Origin: Chloroflexus islandicus
Lineage (GTDB): Bacteria; Chloroflexota; Chloroflexia; Chloroflexales; Chloroflexaceae
DNA length: 64,000 nucleotides
Direction of reading: 5' to 3'
Assembly: GCF_001650695.1 (NCBI RefSeq)
Contig: NZ_LWQS01000103.1
Coordinates: 62,001-126,000 of the forward strand
Part shown: positions 41,656 through 49,101 of the stretch, piece after piece
Numbering within the stretch: the stretch's first letter is position 1
How the letters are laid out: each line of letters begins with the position of its first letter
Notes under the pieces: generated by a model
What the model saw: only the letters and a program-made list of their open reading frames with translations
Databases searched by the model: none
What the model was told of the DNA's origin: nothing
Made by a program: the position numbers and the translations under genes

Positions 41656-42306
41656 TCAGTCGCCGGTGGGGGTGCGCTGGCGCATCCGCTCATACTTCTC
41701 GCGGGCGCGGCGGGCAAGGGCGAGGGCGCGGCGCTCGCCGTGCTTGGCGATCGAGTACGAGGTGCGGCGGATGCGGTTGCCGTCGCGCCACGTCGCCTCG
41801 TAGACCTCGCGGCCATCCTTGATGGTGCGGCGCACGCCAACAATACCAGTGCTGGTGCGGGAAACGCCAATCACTTGCCGCTCGGTGCGCGGCTTGCCTA
41901 ACTCGCGCTCGGTGGCGTTGCGCCACTCGATAGCGGCAGCCAAAGCGGCCAGCCGGTCGCCATACACCGAATCCGAGAAAAACTTGCTCCGGCGCTGCTT
42001 GTTCCACGTCACGCGCACAAAATAGCCAAAGGTGCGCTTAGCCGGGTGATCGATGCGGGTAATCCCTTTGTGCTTGGTGGTCTTGGGGCGAAGACGAGCC
42101 GGCAGCTTCTTCGTCTCGGCCACAGGCTGCTCAGCAGGGGTGGAGAGCAGCCGGCGCGCCTGTTCCGGGTCGAGATCGGGGAGCGGCTCGTAGCGTAGTA
42201 CGGCCATCGGATCGTCGGTTGCGGGCAGCGTCGTTGCTTCCTCCGCAGCAGTTGTCGGCTCGATAGCCGGCAGATTAGCCGGCCGGACAGCGTGTCGGCG
42301 GGGCAT
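41656..42306 (-). CDS. AP2/ERF-type DNA-binding domain protein
   Basis: 216 residues. After a low-complexity N-terminus of about 85 residues come two AP2-like units: 'KGITRIDHPAKRTFGYFVRV...SDSVYGDRLAALAAAIEWRN' and 'VGVRRTIKDGREVYEATWRD...SIAKHGERRALALARRA'. Each has three short beta strands followed by a helix, the AP2/ERF DNA-binding layout known from plants and from some phage and homing-endonuclease proteins. No nuclease motif is present. A transcription-regulator role is inferred from fold alone. The start is ATG after AAAGGAG, and the strand upstream is unusually AT-rich. Confidence 0.65.
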   Translation of the reverse strand: MPRRHAVRPANLPAIEPTTAAEEATTLPATDDPMAVLRYEPLPDLDPEQARRLLSTPAEQPVAETKKLPARLRPKTTKHKGITRIDHPAKRTFGYFVRVTWNKQRRSKFFSDSVYGDRLAALAAAIEWRNATERELGKPRTERQVIGVSRTSTGIVGVRRTIKDGREVYEATWRDGNRIRRTSYSIAKHGERRALALARRAREKYERMRQRTPTGD

Positions 42307-42384
42307 TGCTGATTGCTCCTTTTGAAAACGTGATCGAATTTGTACGATTAGTGATTGCCTCGAAGGTTGAAACCTCCGATTTCT

Positions 42385-42393
42385 ATCATACCA
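42385..42393 (-). promoter_or_regulatory. Extended -10 promoter of the AP2/ERF-type gene
   Basis: On the - strand TGGTATGAT is an extended -10 about 80 bases before the start. A small hairpin AGGTT-tc-AACCT lies in the leader. No good -35 was found. Confidence 0.4.
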
Positions 42394-42758
42394 CATTTTG
42401 TCCATTCGCTGCACAGCAATACTGGGCAAAAAAGTACAAATTTGGTTGGATAGAGCGTCTGATTCATCAATAAATAATTGTGATGAAACGCACAATTTTG
42501 AATAAAATTGTGGTTTTTCTCACAAAACCGGCAGAGTGAAAGTTCCCTGTTCAACTGTCAGGTGGTGAACCACTGTTGGGCACATGGGGCGATGCAGGCG
42601 TGGGATCAAGCAAGATTAGACGAGATCGGATAATATTCGGAAATATATGTTGTAGCTTTGCACAATCGTCATCGGTAGAGCTTCGTTTATAGACGTAACA
42701 TTTAGGAGCTTATATTGCGAGATGTTGAACGTTGCAACTTATGGATCCGCCGTGCAGG
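42394..42758. other. AT-rich gene-free stretch
   Basis: About 365 bases far richer in A/T than the rest of the window, including 'gtggttttt', 'ggataatattcggaaatatatg' and a short 'GGTGGTGAACCACT' inverted repeat. I see no coding frame with start signal, no tRNA fold and no insertion sequence. It may be regulatory DNA or a remnant of transferred DNA. Confidence 0.45.
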
Positions 42759-43062
42759 TAACCCGGCCCTGAAGGGCCGGGCTAGGCTTACGAAGCCCGC
42801 TGCGCGGGCTGGTGCCCTCACCCCCCGGTCCCTCTCCCACCTGACGGCGTTCAAGGGCGGACAGCACGGATGAGCACAGATACGGCTGATGGTGTTGGGA
42901 AGCGCCATTTCGCCCTCACCCCCAGACCCTCTCCCACTGGCGCGGGAGAGGGGAGTGTAGCACTAGGCGTTGAGGCATTGCACAGCGATCAACCGTTGTA
43001 CTCAATCAGATGTGCTGTCTGCCTCTCAATCTGACGGCGGGAGCGGGGTAGGGGGTGAGGGG
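42759..43062. repeat. GC-rich repeat modules, second block
   Basis: Repeats the 15847-16345 modules in the same order: ACCCGGCCCTGAAGGGCCGG, then AGCCCGCTGCGCGGGCT, then 'cctctcccacctgacggcg' and 'caagggcggacagcac'. A degenerate second unit follows with 'ccctctcccactggcgcggg' and 'ctgacggcgggagcggg'. No gene is carried. Confidence 0.7.
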
Positions 43063-43117
43063 CGAGCGAGCGGGTTGACGCAGCCCGGCTGTTATAGTGA
43101 GGGGCGCGCTCACTTCA

Positions 43118-43262
43118 TGTCATGGCGAGGGCGCGCAGCGCCCGCAGCAATCTCCTGCTTCAGCGGCAAGCATGTCTGAGCGTATCGCTCCCGTGCTCGC
43201 GGGAGATTGCTTCGCCGCGCTAGGCAATGCGCAGCATTGCCCTTCTGTGGCTCGCAATGACA
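43118..43262 (-). repeat. Dispersed repeat of about 145 bp, copy 2 (inverted)
   Basis: The reverse complement of the element at 16394-16540. Matching blocks include GTCATTGCGAGCC, GCGGCGAAGCAATC, CCCGCGAGCACGGGA and TTGCTGCGGGCG. Two internal segments differ, so the copies are old. Confidence 0.7.
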
Positions 43263-43325
43263 GCACCTTGGTGCAAAATAGTCGCTGAGGTGACGTTCTT
43301 TGAAATAAGGCGCACGTACTGAAGT

Positions 43326-43352
43326 TTGATATCTTGACAGCATAGCTATAAT
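43326..43352 (+). promoter_or_regulatory. Promoter candidate of the eCIS operon
   Basis: TTGATA, 15 bases, TATAAT, in an AT-rich patch about 180 bases before the first eCIS gene. An overlapping TTGACA is only 7 bases from the -10 and cannot serve as its -35. This is the only convincing promoter before the gene block. Confidence 0.5.
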
Positions 43353-43370
43353 GTAAGAGCGATCTTACCC

Positions 43371-43475
43371 ACCGAGAAAGTTCGCTGCTGATACAACACT
43401 CTCACCATCCTCCTTCCTTCTCCTTTTCTCGGTCACGCTTCAGCCAAATTGATATCCGCCTGATACATTTCAGGC
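43371..43475 (+). promoter_or_regulatory. Structured leader of the eCIS operon
   Basis: Downstream of the promoter, ACCGAGAAA (43371-43379) can pair with TTTCTCGGT (43425-43433), enclosing a 45-base, strongly pyrimidine-rich loop. A second small hairpin GCCTGA-tacatt-TCAGGC follows (43458-43475). The polypyrimidine loop could base-pair with the GAGGAGGG ribosome binding site before the first gene, giving a translational switch; that is inference. Confidence 0.4.
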
Positions 43476-43530
43476 AGTGCCCGCCGATGCCTTATGGTCC
43501 GCCGTGACGTGTGTGCGAGGAGGGTTGCGT

Positions 43531-43923
43531 ATGCCGGAAAGTATTCAGTGGACGCTGAGCGTGGCTGTGGCCGGAGGGCCGCGGAAGACCGAATCCCAGA
43601 CGCTGCCGGTTGATGTCTATTTGAAAGGCCAAGTGCAGATCGCGGCGGCTAGCGGCGCTACGCCGGGCCAAGCCAATTTCGCCGCGCCGTCGGGCGGTGG
43701 TACGGTGCGTTTTGTCTTGATTTCGGCGAGCCGGTATGATGCAACGCCGCCATTGACCTATACCGTCGATGGCGGCAGCGCAATCACACTCGACGGCCCT
43801 CATCTGCTGATTGGCGCTGGGGCAGTAGCGTTGCTGGGCACGGCCAATCTCGATTTTGCTTTTTCCAATCCAACGGCGCAACCGGTGACGGTTGAAGTGC
43901 TGATCGGGCGCGATGCAGCGTAG
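43531..43923 (+). CDS. Unknown beta-rich protein at the head of the eCIS operon
   Basis: 130 residues, not recognised. The sequence is Gly/Ala/Thr-rich and predicted all-beta, with alternating hydrophobic residues ('VRFVLISASRYD', 'LTYTVDGGSAITLDGPHLLI', 'ATPGQANFAAP'). No signal peptide, so it is likely cytoplasmic before particle release. Start has GAGGAGGG at good distance. Position directly before the sheath gene suggests a structural or decoration protein of the injection particle. Confidence 0.7.
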   Translation: MPESIQWTLSVAVAGGPRKTESQTLPVDVYLKGQVQIAAASGATPGQANFAAPSGGGTVRFVLISASRYDATPPLTYTVDGGSAITLDGPHLLIGAGAVALLGTANLDFAFSNPTAQPVTVEVLIGRDAA

Positions 43924-44032
43924 GCTGCCATTGCCAACGGCGGCATGATCCGTCCTCACAATCGGGTTGCGCTGCCATCATCCATGGCGCCGGACGAACG
44001 ATACCTTTCGGGCTATCGCAAGGAGCAACAGT

Positions 44033-45580
44033 ATGCCGGTCACTTTGTCGTATCCGGGTGTCTACATTGAGGAGGTGCCGAGCGGTGTGCGCACGATCAC
44101 CGGGGTGGCGACGTCGATTACCGCTTTTGTCGGGCGGGCGCGGCGCGGGCCGGTGCATGATCCGGTGCGGATCCAAAACTTTGGCGATTACGAGCGGCTC
44201 TTTGGCGGGTTGTGGGAAGCGAGCACGATGAGTTATGCGGTGCAGCATTTCTTCCTCAACGGCGGCACTGATGCCTTGATTGTGCGCCTGATCAATGGCG
44301 CGACTGCGGCCCGTTTCACCCTTTCGCCAGCGAGCGGAACCGATAATCTGACGCTGGAGGCCAGCAACGAAGGCGCATGGGGCAATCATTTGCGGATCAG
44401 CATTGACCACGCGACCCGCGAACCATTGCAACCCGATGAGTTTAATCTGACCGTCGTCGAGATTATTCCGGGGACGAATCCGGTGCAGGCGGCGCGGCGC
44501 GAGACGTTTCGCAATGTGTCGATCAATCCGGTGGCGCCGCGCTATGTCGGTACGGTGCTGGCCCAAGAGTCGCTGTTGTTGCGCGTGCCTGATCCGCATC
44601 CCGGCGCCTTTCCCACGGTGCGGCCAGCCGTCGTGGCCGATGCGGCGCCGGCCACGAATGGCACGGATGGAAGCGCATTGACCCAAACCCAGTATACAGG
44701 TGATTTCGATGCAAAGACCGGCATGTATGCGTTGCGCAAGGCCGATCTCTTTAATTTGCTCTGCATTCCGCCCTTTACCCGTGATACCGATGTGACCGAA
44801 TCGGTGTGGACGGCAGCGCTGCGTTTTTGTCGCGACGAGCGGGCGTTTTTGATTATCGATGCGCCATCGAGCTGGCGGAGCATCGCTGCGGCGGTGGGGA
44901 GGATCGGCACGTTTAGCGCAGCGGTGGCGCGTGACGATCATGCGGCGATCTATTTTCCGCGGGTGCAGATTCCCGACCCGTTGCGCGAGAACCGGCTGGA
45001 AGAGTTTGCGCCTTGCGGTGCGGTGGCTGGCGTCTTTGCTCGCACCGATGCCCAGCGCGGGGTGTGGAAGGCTCCGGCGGGGCAGGACGCGACGCTGTTT
45101 GGCGTGCGGGCGTTGGCGGTCAATTTGACCGACCGGGAACAAGGCCAACTCAACCCGCTCGGCGTCAATTGTCTGCGCACCTTCCCGGTGAGCGGCAATG
45201 TGGTCTGGGGAGCGCGCACCTATCGCGGCGCTGACCAGTTGGCTTCGGAATGGAAGTACATCCCGGTGCGCCGGTTGGCGTTGTTTATTGAAGAGACGCT
45301 CTACCGCAGTCTGCAATGGGTGGTGTTTGAGCCGAACGATGAGCCGCTGTGGTCACAGATCCGGCTAAATGTGGGTGCGTTTATGCAGACCCTCTTCCGG
45401 CAAGGCGCGTTTCAGGGCCGTTCGCCGCGCGAAGCCTATCTGGTGAAGTGTGACCGCGAGACAACAACCCAGACAGATATCAATATGGGAGTGGTAAACA
45501 TCGTGGTTGGCTTTGCGCCGCTCAAGCCGGCTGAGTTTGTGATTATCAAGATTCAGCAGTTGGCCGGGCAGGTGGAGTAA
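44033..45580 (+). CDS. eCIS contractile sheath protein
   Basis: 515 residues of the phage tail sheath family (Afp2-4/Pvc2-4 like). The N-terminus 'YPGVYIEEVPSGVRTITGVA' and the C-terminal 'GAFQGRSPREAYLVKCD...DINMGVVNIVVGFAPLKPAEF' are the two most conserved regions, the latter forming the handshake strands between sheath subunits. Sheath contraction drives the tube into the target. Only one sheath gene is visible, against three in the Afp/PVC loci. Start is ATG with AAGGAG upstream. Confidence 0.93.
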   Translation: MPVTLSYPGVYIEEVPSGVRTITGVATSITAFVGRARRGPVHDPVRIQNFGDYERLFGGLWEASTMSYAVQHFFLNGGTDALIVRLINGATAARFTLSPASGTDNLTLEASNEGAWGNHLRISIDHATREPLQPDEFNLTVVEIIPGTNPVQAARRETFRNVSINPVAPRYVGTVLAQESLLLRVPDPHPGAFPTVRPAVVADAAPATNGTDGSALTQTQYTGDFDAKTGMYALRKADLFNLLCIPPFTRDTDVTESVWTAALRFCRDERAFLIIDAPSSWRSIAAAVGRIGTFSAAVARDDHAAIYFPRVQIPDPLRENRLEEFAPCGAVAGVFARTDAQRGVWKAPAGQDATLFGVRALAVNLTDREQGQLNPLGVNCLRTFPVSGNVVWGARTYRGADQLASEWKYIPVRRLALFIEETLYRSLQWVVFEPNDEPLWSQIRLNVGAFMQTLFRQGAFQGRSPREAYLVKCDRETTTQTDINMGVVNIVVGFAPLKPAEFVIIKIQQLAGQVE

Positions 45581-45664
45581 GGCAAGCGAGGGCGCAACAC
45601 GTTGGGCCTGTACGATGGGCAAAGAGGGCACAACAGCGTTGCACCCATACAAGGGGAATAGCGT

Positions 45665-46189
45665 ATGGCTCAGTTTAGCGTCAATGCGCAGCGGTTCGAT
45701 CCCTACAAGAACTTTAAGTTCCGGATCAAGTGGGATGGCCGGTACGTGGCCGGGATTAGCAAGGTGTCGGCGTTGAAGCGTACCACCGAGGTGGTCGAGC
45801 ATCGGGAGGGCGGTGATGCGAGCAATGTGCGCAAGTCGCCGGGCCGCACCAAGTATGAACCGATCACGCTTGAGCGGGGTGTGACGCACGACACCGAATT
45901 TGAGAAGTGGGCGAATAAGGTCTGGAATTACGGTTCTGGACTAGGGGCCGAGGTCTCGCTGAAGGATTTTCGCAAAGACATCATTATCGAGGTCTACAAC
46001 GAGGCCGGCCAATTGGCTATCGCCTACCGGGTCTATCGCTGTTGGGTATCGGAGTATCAGGCTCTGCCTGAGCTCGACGCCAACGCCAATGCGGTCGCCA
46101 TCCAGAGCATCAAGCTGGAGAATGAGGGTTGGGAACGCGATTACGCCCTTGGCGAACCGGACGAGCCGAGCTTCACTGAACCGCAGTAA
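45665..46189 (+). CDS. eCIS inner tube protein
   Basis: 174 residues of the T4 gp19-like/Hcp-related tail tube family (Afp1/Pvc1). 'DPYKNFKFRIKWDGRYVAGISKVS' and 'KYEPITLERGVTHDTEFEKWANKV', then 'SLKDFRKDIIIEVYNEAGQLAIAYRVYRCWVSEYQAL', are typical. The tube hexamers stack inside the sheath and are the conduit for payload. The gap to the sheath gene contains imperfect repeats. Confidence 0.93.
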   Translation: MAQFSVNAQRFDPYKNFKFRIKWDGRYVAGISKVSALKRTTEVVEHREGGDASNVRKSPGRTKYEPITLERGVTHDTEFEKWANKVWNYGSGLGAEVSLKDFRKDIIIEVYNEAGQLAIAYRVYRCWVSEYQALPELDANANAVAIQSIKLENEGWERDYALGEPDEPSFTEPQ

Positions 46190-46202
46190 GCAGGGAAGGG
46201 GC

Positions 46203-46217
46203 GCACTGATTCAGTGC
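46203..46217 (+). promoter_or_regulatory. Short hairpin after the tube gene
   Basis: GCACTG-att-CAGTGC, a perfect 6-bp stem 13 bases after the tube stop. It resembles the hairpins at 1295-1352 and may protect the abundant sheath/tube transcript. Confidence 0.35.
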
Positions 46218-46257
46218 CCATACCGCATGTGGCGCTGTTGCGTTCATGAGGTGAACG

Positions 46258-46956
46258 ATGGCCATTTCCGCAGCGACGTTGCTCGACATTTGGGAGGCAG
46301 GCGCGGCGCAACCGCCGCTCGCGCGGGTGCTGGCGTTGTTGGCGCCGTTGTTTCCAGAGATAGCCGTCGCCGAGTTGCCGGTTGGCGCGCGCGATGGTTT
46401 GCTGTTACTGGTGCGGGAATGGCTGTTTGGCGCGCAGATGGAGTGTGTCGCGGTCTGCCCGGCCTGCGCCACCCGATTAGAGTTTTCGTTGGCGACGACA
46501 GCTCTGCGCGCGTTAGCGCCGGCAACGGTGGTGCAATCACTTGACGTTGGCGGCCAACAACTTGCCTTTCGCCTGCCGGCCAGCGCCGATCTGCTGGGGT
46601 TGCCACCCGGCCCGGCTGCCACTCGCCGCCTGATCGAACGCTGTTTGATCGATGCGCCGGCGATGCTGTCCGATGAGGCATTGGCAGCGGTCGCGACCGC
46701 GATGGCGAACGCCGATCCGCTGCTCGATCTGCGGATCGAGCTGGCTTGTCCCGATTGCAGCCACTCGTGGGCCGCGCCCTTCGATGTCGCGGGATTTGTC
46801 TGGCAAGAATTGGAGCGGTGGGCACGGCGGTTGTTGCGCGATGTGCATACGCTGGCGCGCGCCTACGGCTGGCGCGAGAGCGAGATTCTGGCGCTGAGCC
46901 CGCAACGGCGCGCCTTGTATTTGCAGATGGTGAACGATGAACGATCCGCTGGCTAA
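46258..46956 (+). CDS. eCIS baseplate-type protein with zinc ribbon
   Basis: 232 residues. Two CxxC pairs, 'CPACAT' and 'CPDCSH', about 105 residues apart, could bind one zinc. The C-terminal 'DVHTLARAYGWRESEILALSPQRRALYLQMV' is the conserved end of the T4-type baseplate/chaperone-like family in eCIS clusters (PF12322-like). It is probably an assembly or baseplate component. The next gene starts 20 bases before its stop. Confidence 0.75.
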   Translation: MAISAATLLDIWEAGAAQPPLARVLALLAPLFPEIAVAELPVGARDGLLLLVREWLFGAQMECVAVCPACATRLEFSLATTALRALAPATVVQSLDVGGQQLAFRLPASADLLGLPPGPAATRRLIERCLIDAPAMLSDEALAAVATAMANADPLLDLRIELACPDCSHSWAAPFDVAGFVWQELERWARRLLRDVHTLARAYGWRESEILALSPQRRALYLQMVNDERSAG

Positions 46957-47791
46957 TCTGCTGGCGCGCAGTTTTGGCGAGCTGGCTGGGGCGGTGCAAC
47001 CGCGATTGCCGGCCCGGTTCGAGCTGGTTGCGCCCTTCGGCGGTGAGGTGGCCGTGCCGCCGGTGCAGATGGGTGATCAGGCTGCGCCGGGGTCGCCGCC
47101 GGTGCAGGTGGGTGATCAGGTCACGCTGGGGTCGCCGCCGGTGCAGGTGGGTGATCAGGCTGCGCCGGGGTCGCCGCCGGTGTGGGTGGAGCCATCTCCC
47201 GCACCGCTGGCTAGCGCGATCCCGCCGGTTGAACGCCGGCAAATTCCGCCGTTGCCAGTAGCCCCGCTGGCGGCGTGGGGGCAACCACCAACCACCGCCA
47301 GCGAGCTGCGGCGTCCATCGACGATGCCGCCTGCTGCGCCGGAGCGTATCTCGCCTGATCGTGGCGTGAGCGAGGCGAACAGCGAGCGCACTGCGCCGGC
47401 GAGTCTGGCGGGTTTCGTCGAGCCGCGCGGGTTGCCGGCGCCAGCCAACGCCATTGATCCACCGCGGCTGGCGGATGTTGCCGCCGTGTCGCCGGCGTCT
47501 GCCGTTTCGTTCCAGCCGGCTAGCGTGCCGGATGCACCGCGCGAACCGGGAGTGCCGGCGATCCGGCCCTTCTCTGCGCCGGCGCCGGTTATGCCACGCG
47601 AACCGGTGGCCCCGCCGCCGCGCGAACCGGCAGCGCCACCGCATCCGCCACGCATCACTGTGACCATCGGGCGGGTGGAGGTACGCGCCGTGCCGCCGCC
47701 ACCACCGTCATCGCGCCCCCGTCCGCAACCGCCGGCTCCGAGGCTCAGCCTTGACGAGTATCTGCGCCGGCGGGAGGGAGGAACGCGATGA
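46937..47791 (+). CDS. Proline-rich eCIS protein with 13-residue repeats
   Basis: 284 residues, very rich in Pro, Ala and Arg. N-terminal 'NDPLANLLARSFGELAGAVQ', then three repeats of PPVQxGDQxxxGS (residues about 41-79), a long disordered stretch, and a C-terminal 'PRITVTIGRVEVRAVPPPPP...LSLDEYLRRREGG'. The last two blocks occur in proteins of other eCIS loci at this position. Likely a flexible linker or scaffold of the baseplate; no enzymatic motif is seen. Overlaps both neighbours (20 bases; ATGA). Confidence 0.75.
   Translation: MNDPLANLLARSFGELAGAVQPRLPARFELVAPFGGEVAVPPVQMGDQAAPGSPPVQVGDQVTLGSPPVQVGDQAAPGSPPVWVEPSPAPLASAIPPVERRQIPPLPVAPLAAWGQPPTTASELRRPSTMPPAAPERISPDRGVSEANSERTAPASLAGFVEPRGLPAPANAIDPPRLADVAAVSPASAVSFQPASVPDAPREPGVPAIRPFSAPAPVMPREPVAPPPREPAAPPHPPRITVTIGRVEVRAVPPPPPSSRPRPQPPAPRLSLDEYLRRREGGTR
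47057..47173 (+). repeat. Three in-frame 39-bp repeats inside the proline-rich eCIS gene
   Basis: Three adjacent 39-base units encode PPVQMGDQAAPGS, PPVQVGDQVTLGS and PPVQVGDQAAPGS, followed by a truncated PPVWV. Units 1 and 3 differ by one base, units 2 and others by a few, so they look recently expanded. Confidence 0.8.
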
Positions 47792-49101
47792 GCAATGCGC
47801 TGGCGATTGCCGCTGTTACCGCCGTGTTGCGCGATCTGCTGCAAGACGGTCTGATCGATCACGACCTCACCGGCGCGCTCGGTGATGTGACGGTGAGCGT
47901 CTTGGCGCCGGCGCAGGCCCTCGCCGCCTTTACCCCCAATAGCGGCCAACTCAACCTCTTTCTCTACCACGTGAGCTACAACCCCGGCTGGCGCAACCAT
48001 GGCTTGCCGTCGCGTTCGGGACGCGGCGAACTCATCAGTGATCCGCCGCTGGCGCTCGATCTGCACTATTTGTTGACCGCCTACACCGACCAAGACTATC
48101 TGGCCGAACTGCTGCTAGGGTATGCGATGCAGCTCTTGCACGAGACGCCGGTGCTATCCCGCGATGCTATCCGCATTGCGCTGGCCCCGCCTGCGCCGGT
48201 CAGCGGCGTGGCCTTGCCGGGATCGGCCCGCGCCAGTCTGGTGGCTGCCGATCTCGCCGATCAGATCGAACAGATCAAGATCACTCCCGAACCGCTGAGC
48301 CTCGAACAGGTCTCGCACATCTGGTCAAGCATGCAATCGCCGTACCGGCCTACCGTGGCCTACCAAGCATCGGTGGTCTTGATCGAGAGCCGGCGGCCTA
48401 CCCGGCAGGCGCTGCCGGTGCGCCGGCGCAATCTCTATGTGCTGCCGCTCAGCCAGCCGCGCATCACCCAACTCGGCTCACAACGCACCGCAAACGATCC
48501 GGTGAACTTCCAGCAGCCGATCTTGCCCGGTTACCGGCTCGTGATCCGCGGCCAGCAGTTGCGTGGTGATGATGTCGTGATCCGGCTTGGCGAGACTGAA
48601 GTGGCGGTACCGCCGGATCAGATGACCGGCACGCAGATCATTGTCGCGCTGCCGGCAAGCTTACGGGCCGGCGTGCAGGTGGTGCAGGTGGTTCACCGGC
48701 TGCGCCTCGGCACGCCACCTACTCCGCACCGTGGGGTCGAATCAAATGTGGCAGCGTTCATCTTGTCGCCAATGGTCAGCGCCACTGCCGGCCCGCGTGA
48801 TGGCAACGGCAATGTCACCCTCACCCTTGCCCTCACGCCGCCGGTGGGTAAACAGCAGCGGGTGACGCTCTTGCTCGACGAGACGCCGCCGCCGGCCAAC
48901 CGGCCACCGCGCTCGTTCGCGTTACCGCTGCCGGCGCGCGCGCCGGCGCCTCCACCCAACGATACTGATGCGACGCTCACGCTCACGACGGACATTGTGC
49001 CGGCGGGAACCTATCTGGTGCGGGTGCAGGTAGACGGAGCTGAAAGTCAACTTGACGTAAGTGGAAGCGGGTTTAGCGGGCCAACGGTGATCATCCCATG
49101 A
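47788..49101 (+). CDS. DUF4255/Pvc16-like tail terminator protein
   Basis: 437 residues. The N-terminal DUF4255 domain (about 1-190) has 'NSGQLNLFLYHVSYNPGWRN' and 'PLALDLHYLLTAYTDQDYLAELLLGYAMQLLHE', matching Pvc16/Afp16, which caps and limits sheath-tube growth. The C-terminal half carries two immunoglobulin-like or IPT-like beta domains ('PILPGYRLVIRGQQLRGDDVVIRLG' and 'GNVTLTLALTPPVGKQQRVTLLLDE'). The extension is longer than in Afp16 and may decorate the particle end. Joined to its neighbours by ATGA overlaps. Confidence 0.85.
   Translation: MSNALAIAAVTAVLRDLLQDGLIDHDLTGALGDVTVSVLAPAQALAAFTPNSGQLNLFLYHVSYNPGWRNHGLPSRSGRGELISDPPLALDLHYLLTAYTDQDYLAELLLGYAMQLLHETPVLSRDAIRIALAPPAPVSGVALPGSARASLVAADLADQIEQIKITPEPLSLEQVSHIWSSMQSPYRPTVAYQASVVLIESRRPTRQALPVRRRNLYVLPLSQPRITQLGSQRTANDPVNFQQPILPGYRLVIRGQQLRGDDVVIRLGETEVAVPPDQMTGTQIIVALPASLRAGVQVVQVVHRLRLGTPPTPHRGVESNVAAFILSPMVSATAGPRDGNGNVTLTLALTPPVGKQQRVTLLLDETPPPANRPPRSFALPLPARAPAPPPNDTDATLTLTTDIVPAGTYLVRVQVDGAESQLDVSGSGFSGPTVIIP

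Noticed and set aside
43784-45316. 510-codon - strand open frame opposite the sheath gene
   Set aside because: Shadow of the high-GC sheath gene; the protein is Arg/His/Pro-rich without recognisable motifs.
46244-47644. 466-codon - strand open frame opposite the baseplate and proline-rich genes
   Set aside because: Extremely Arg-rich product, antisense to two overlapping genes with family matches.
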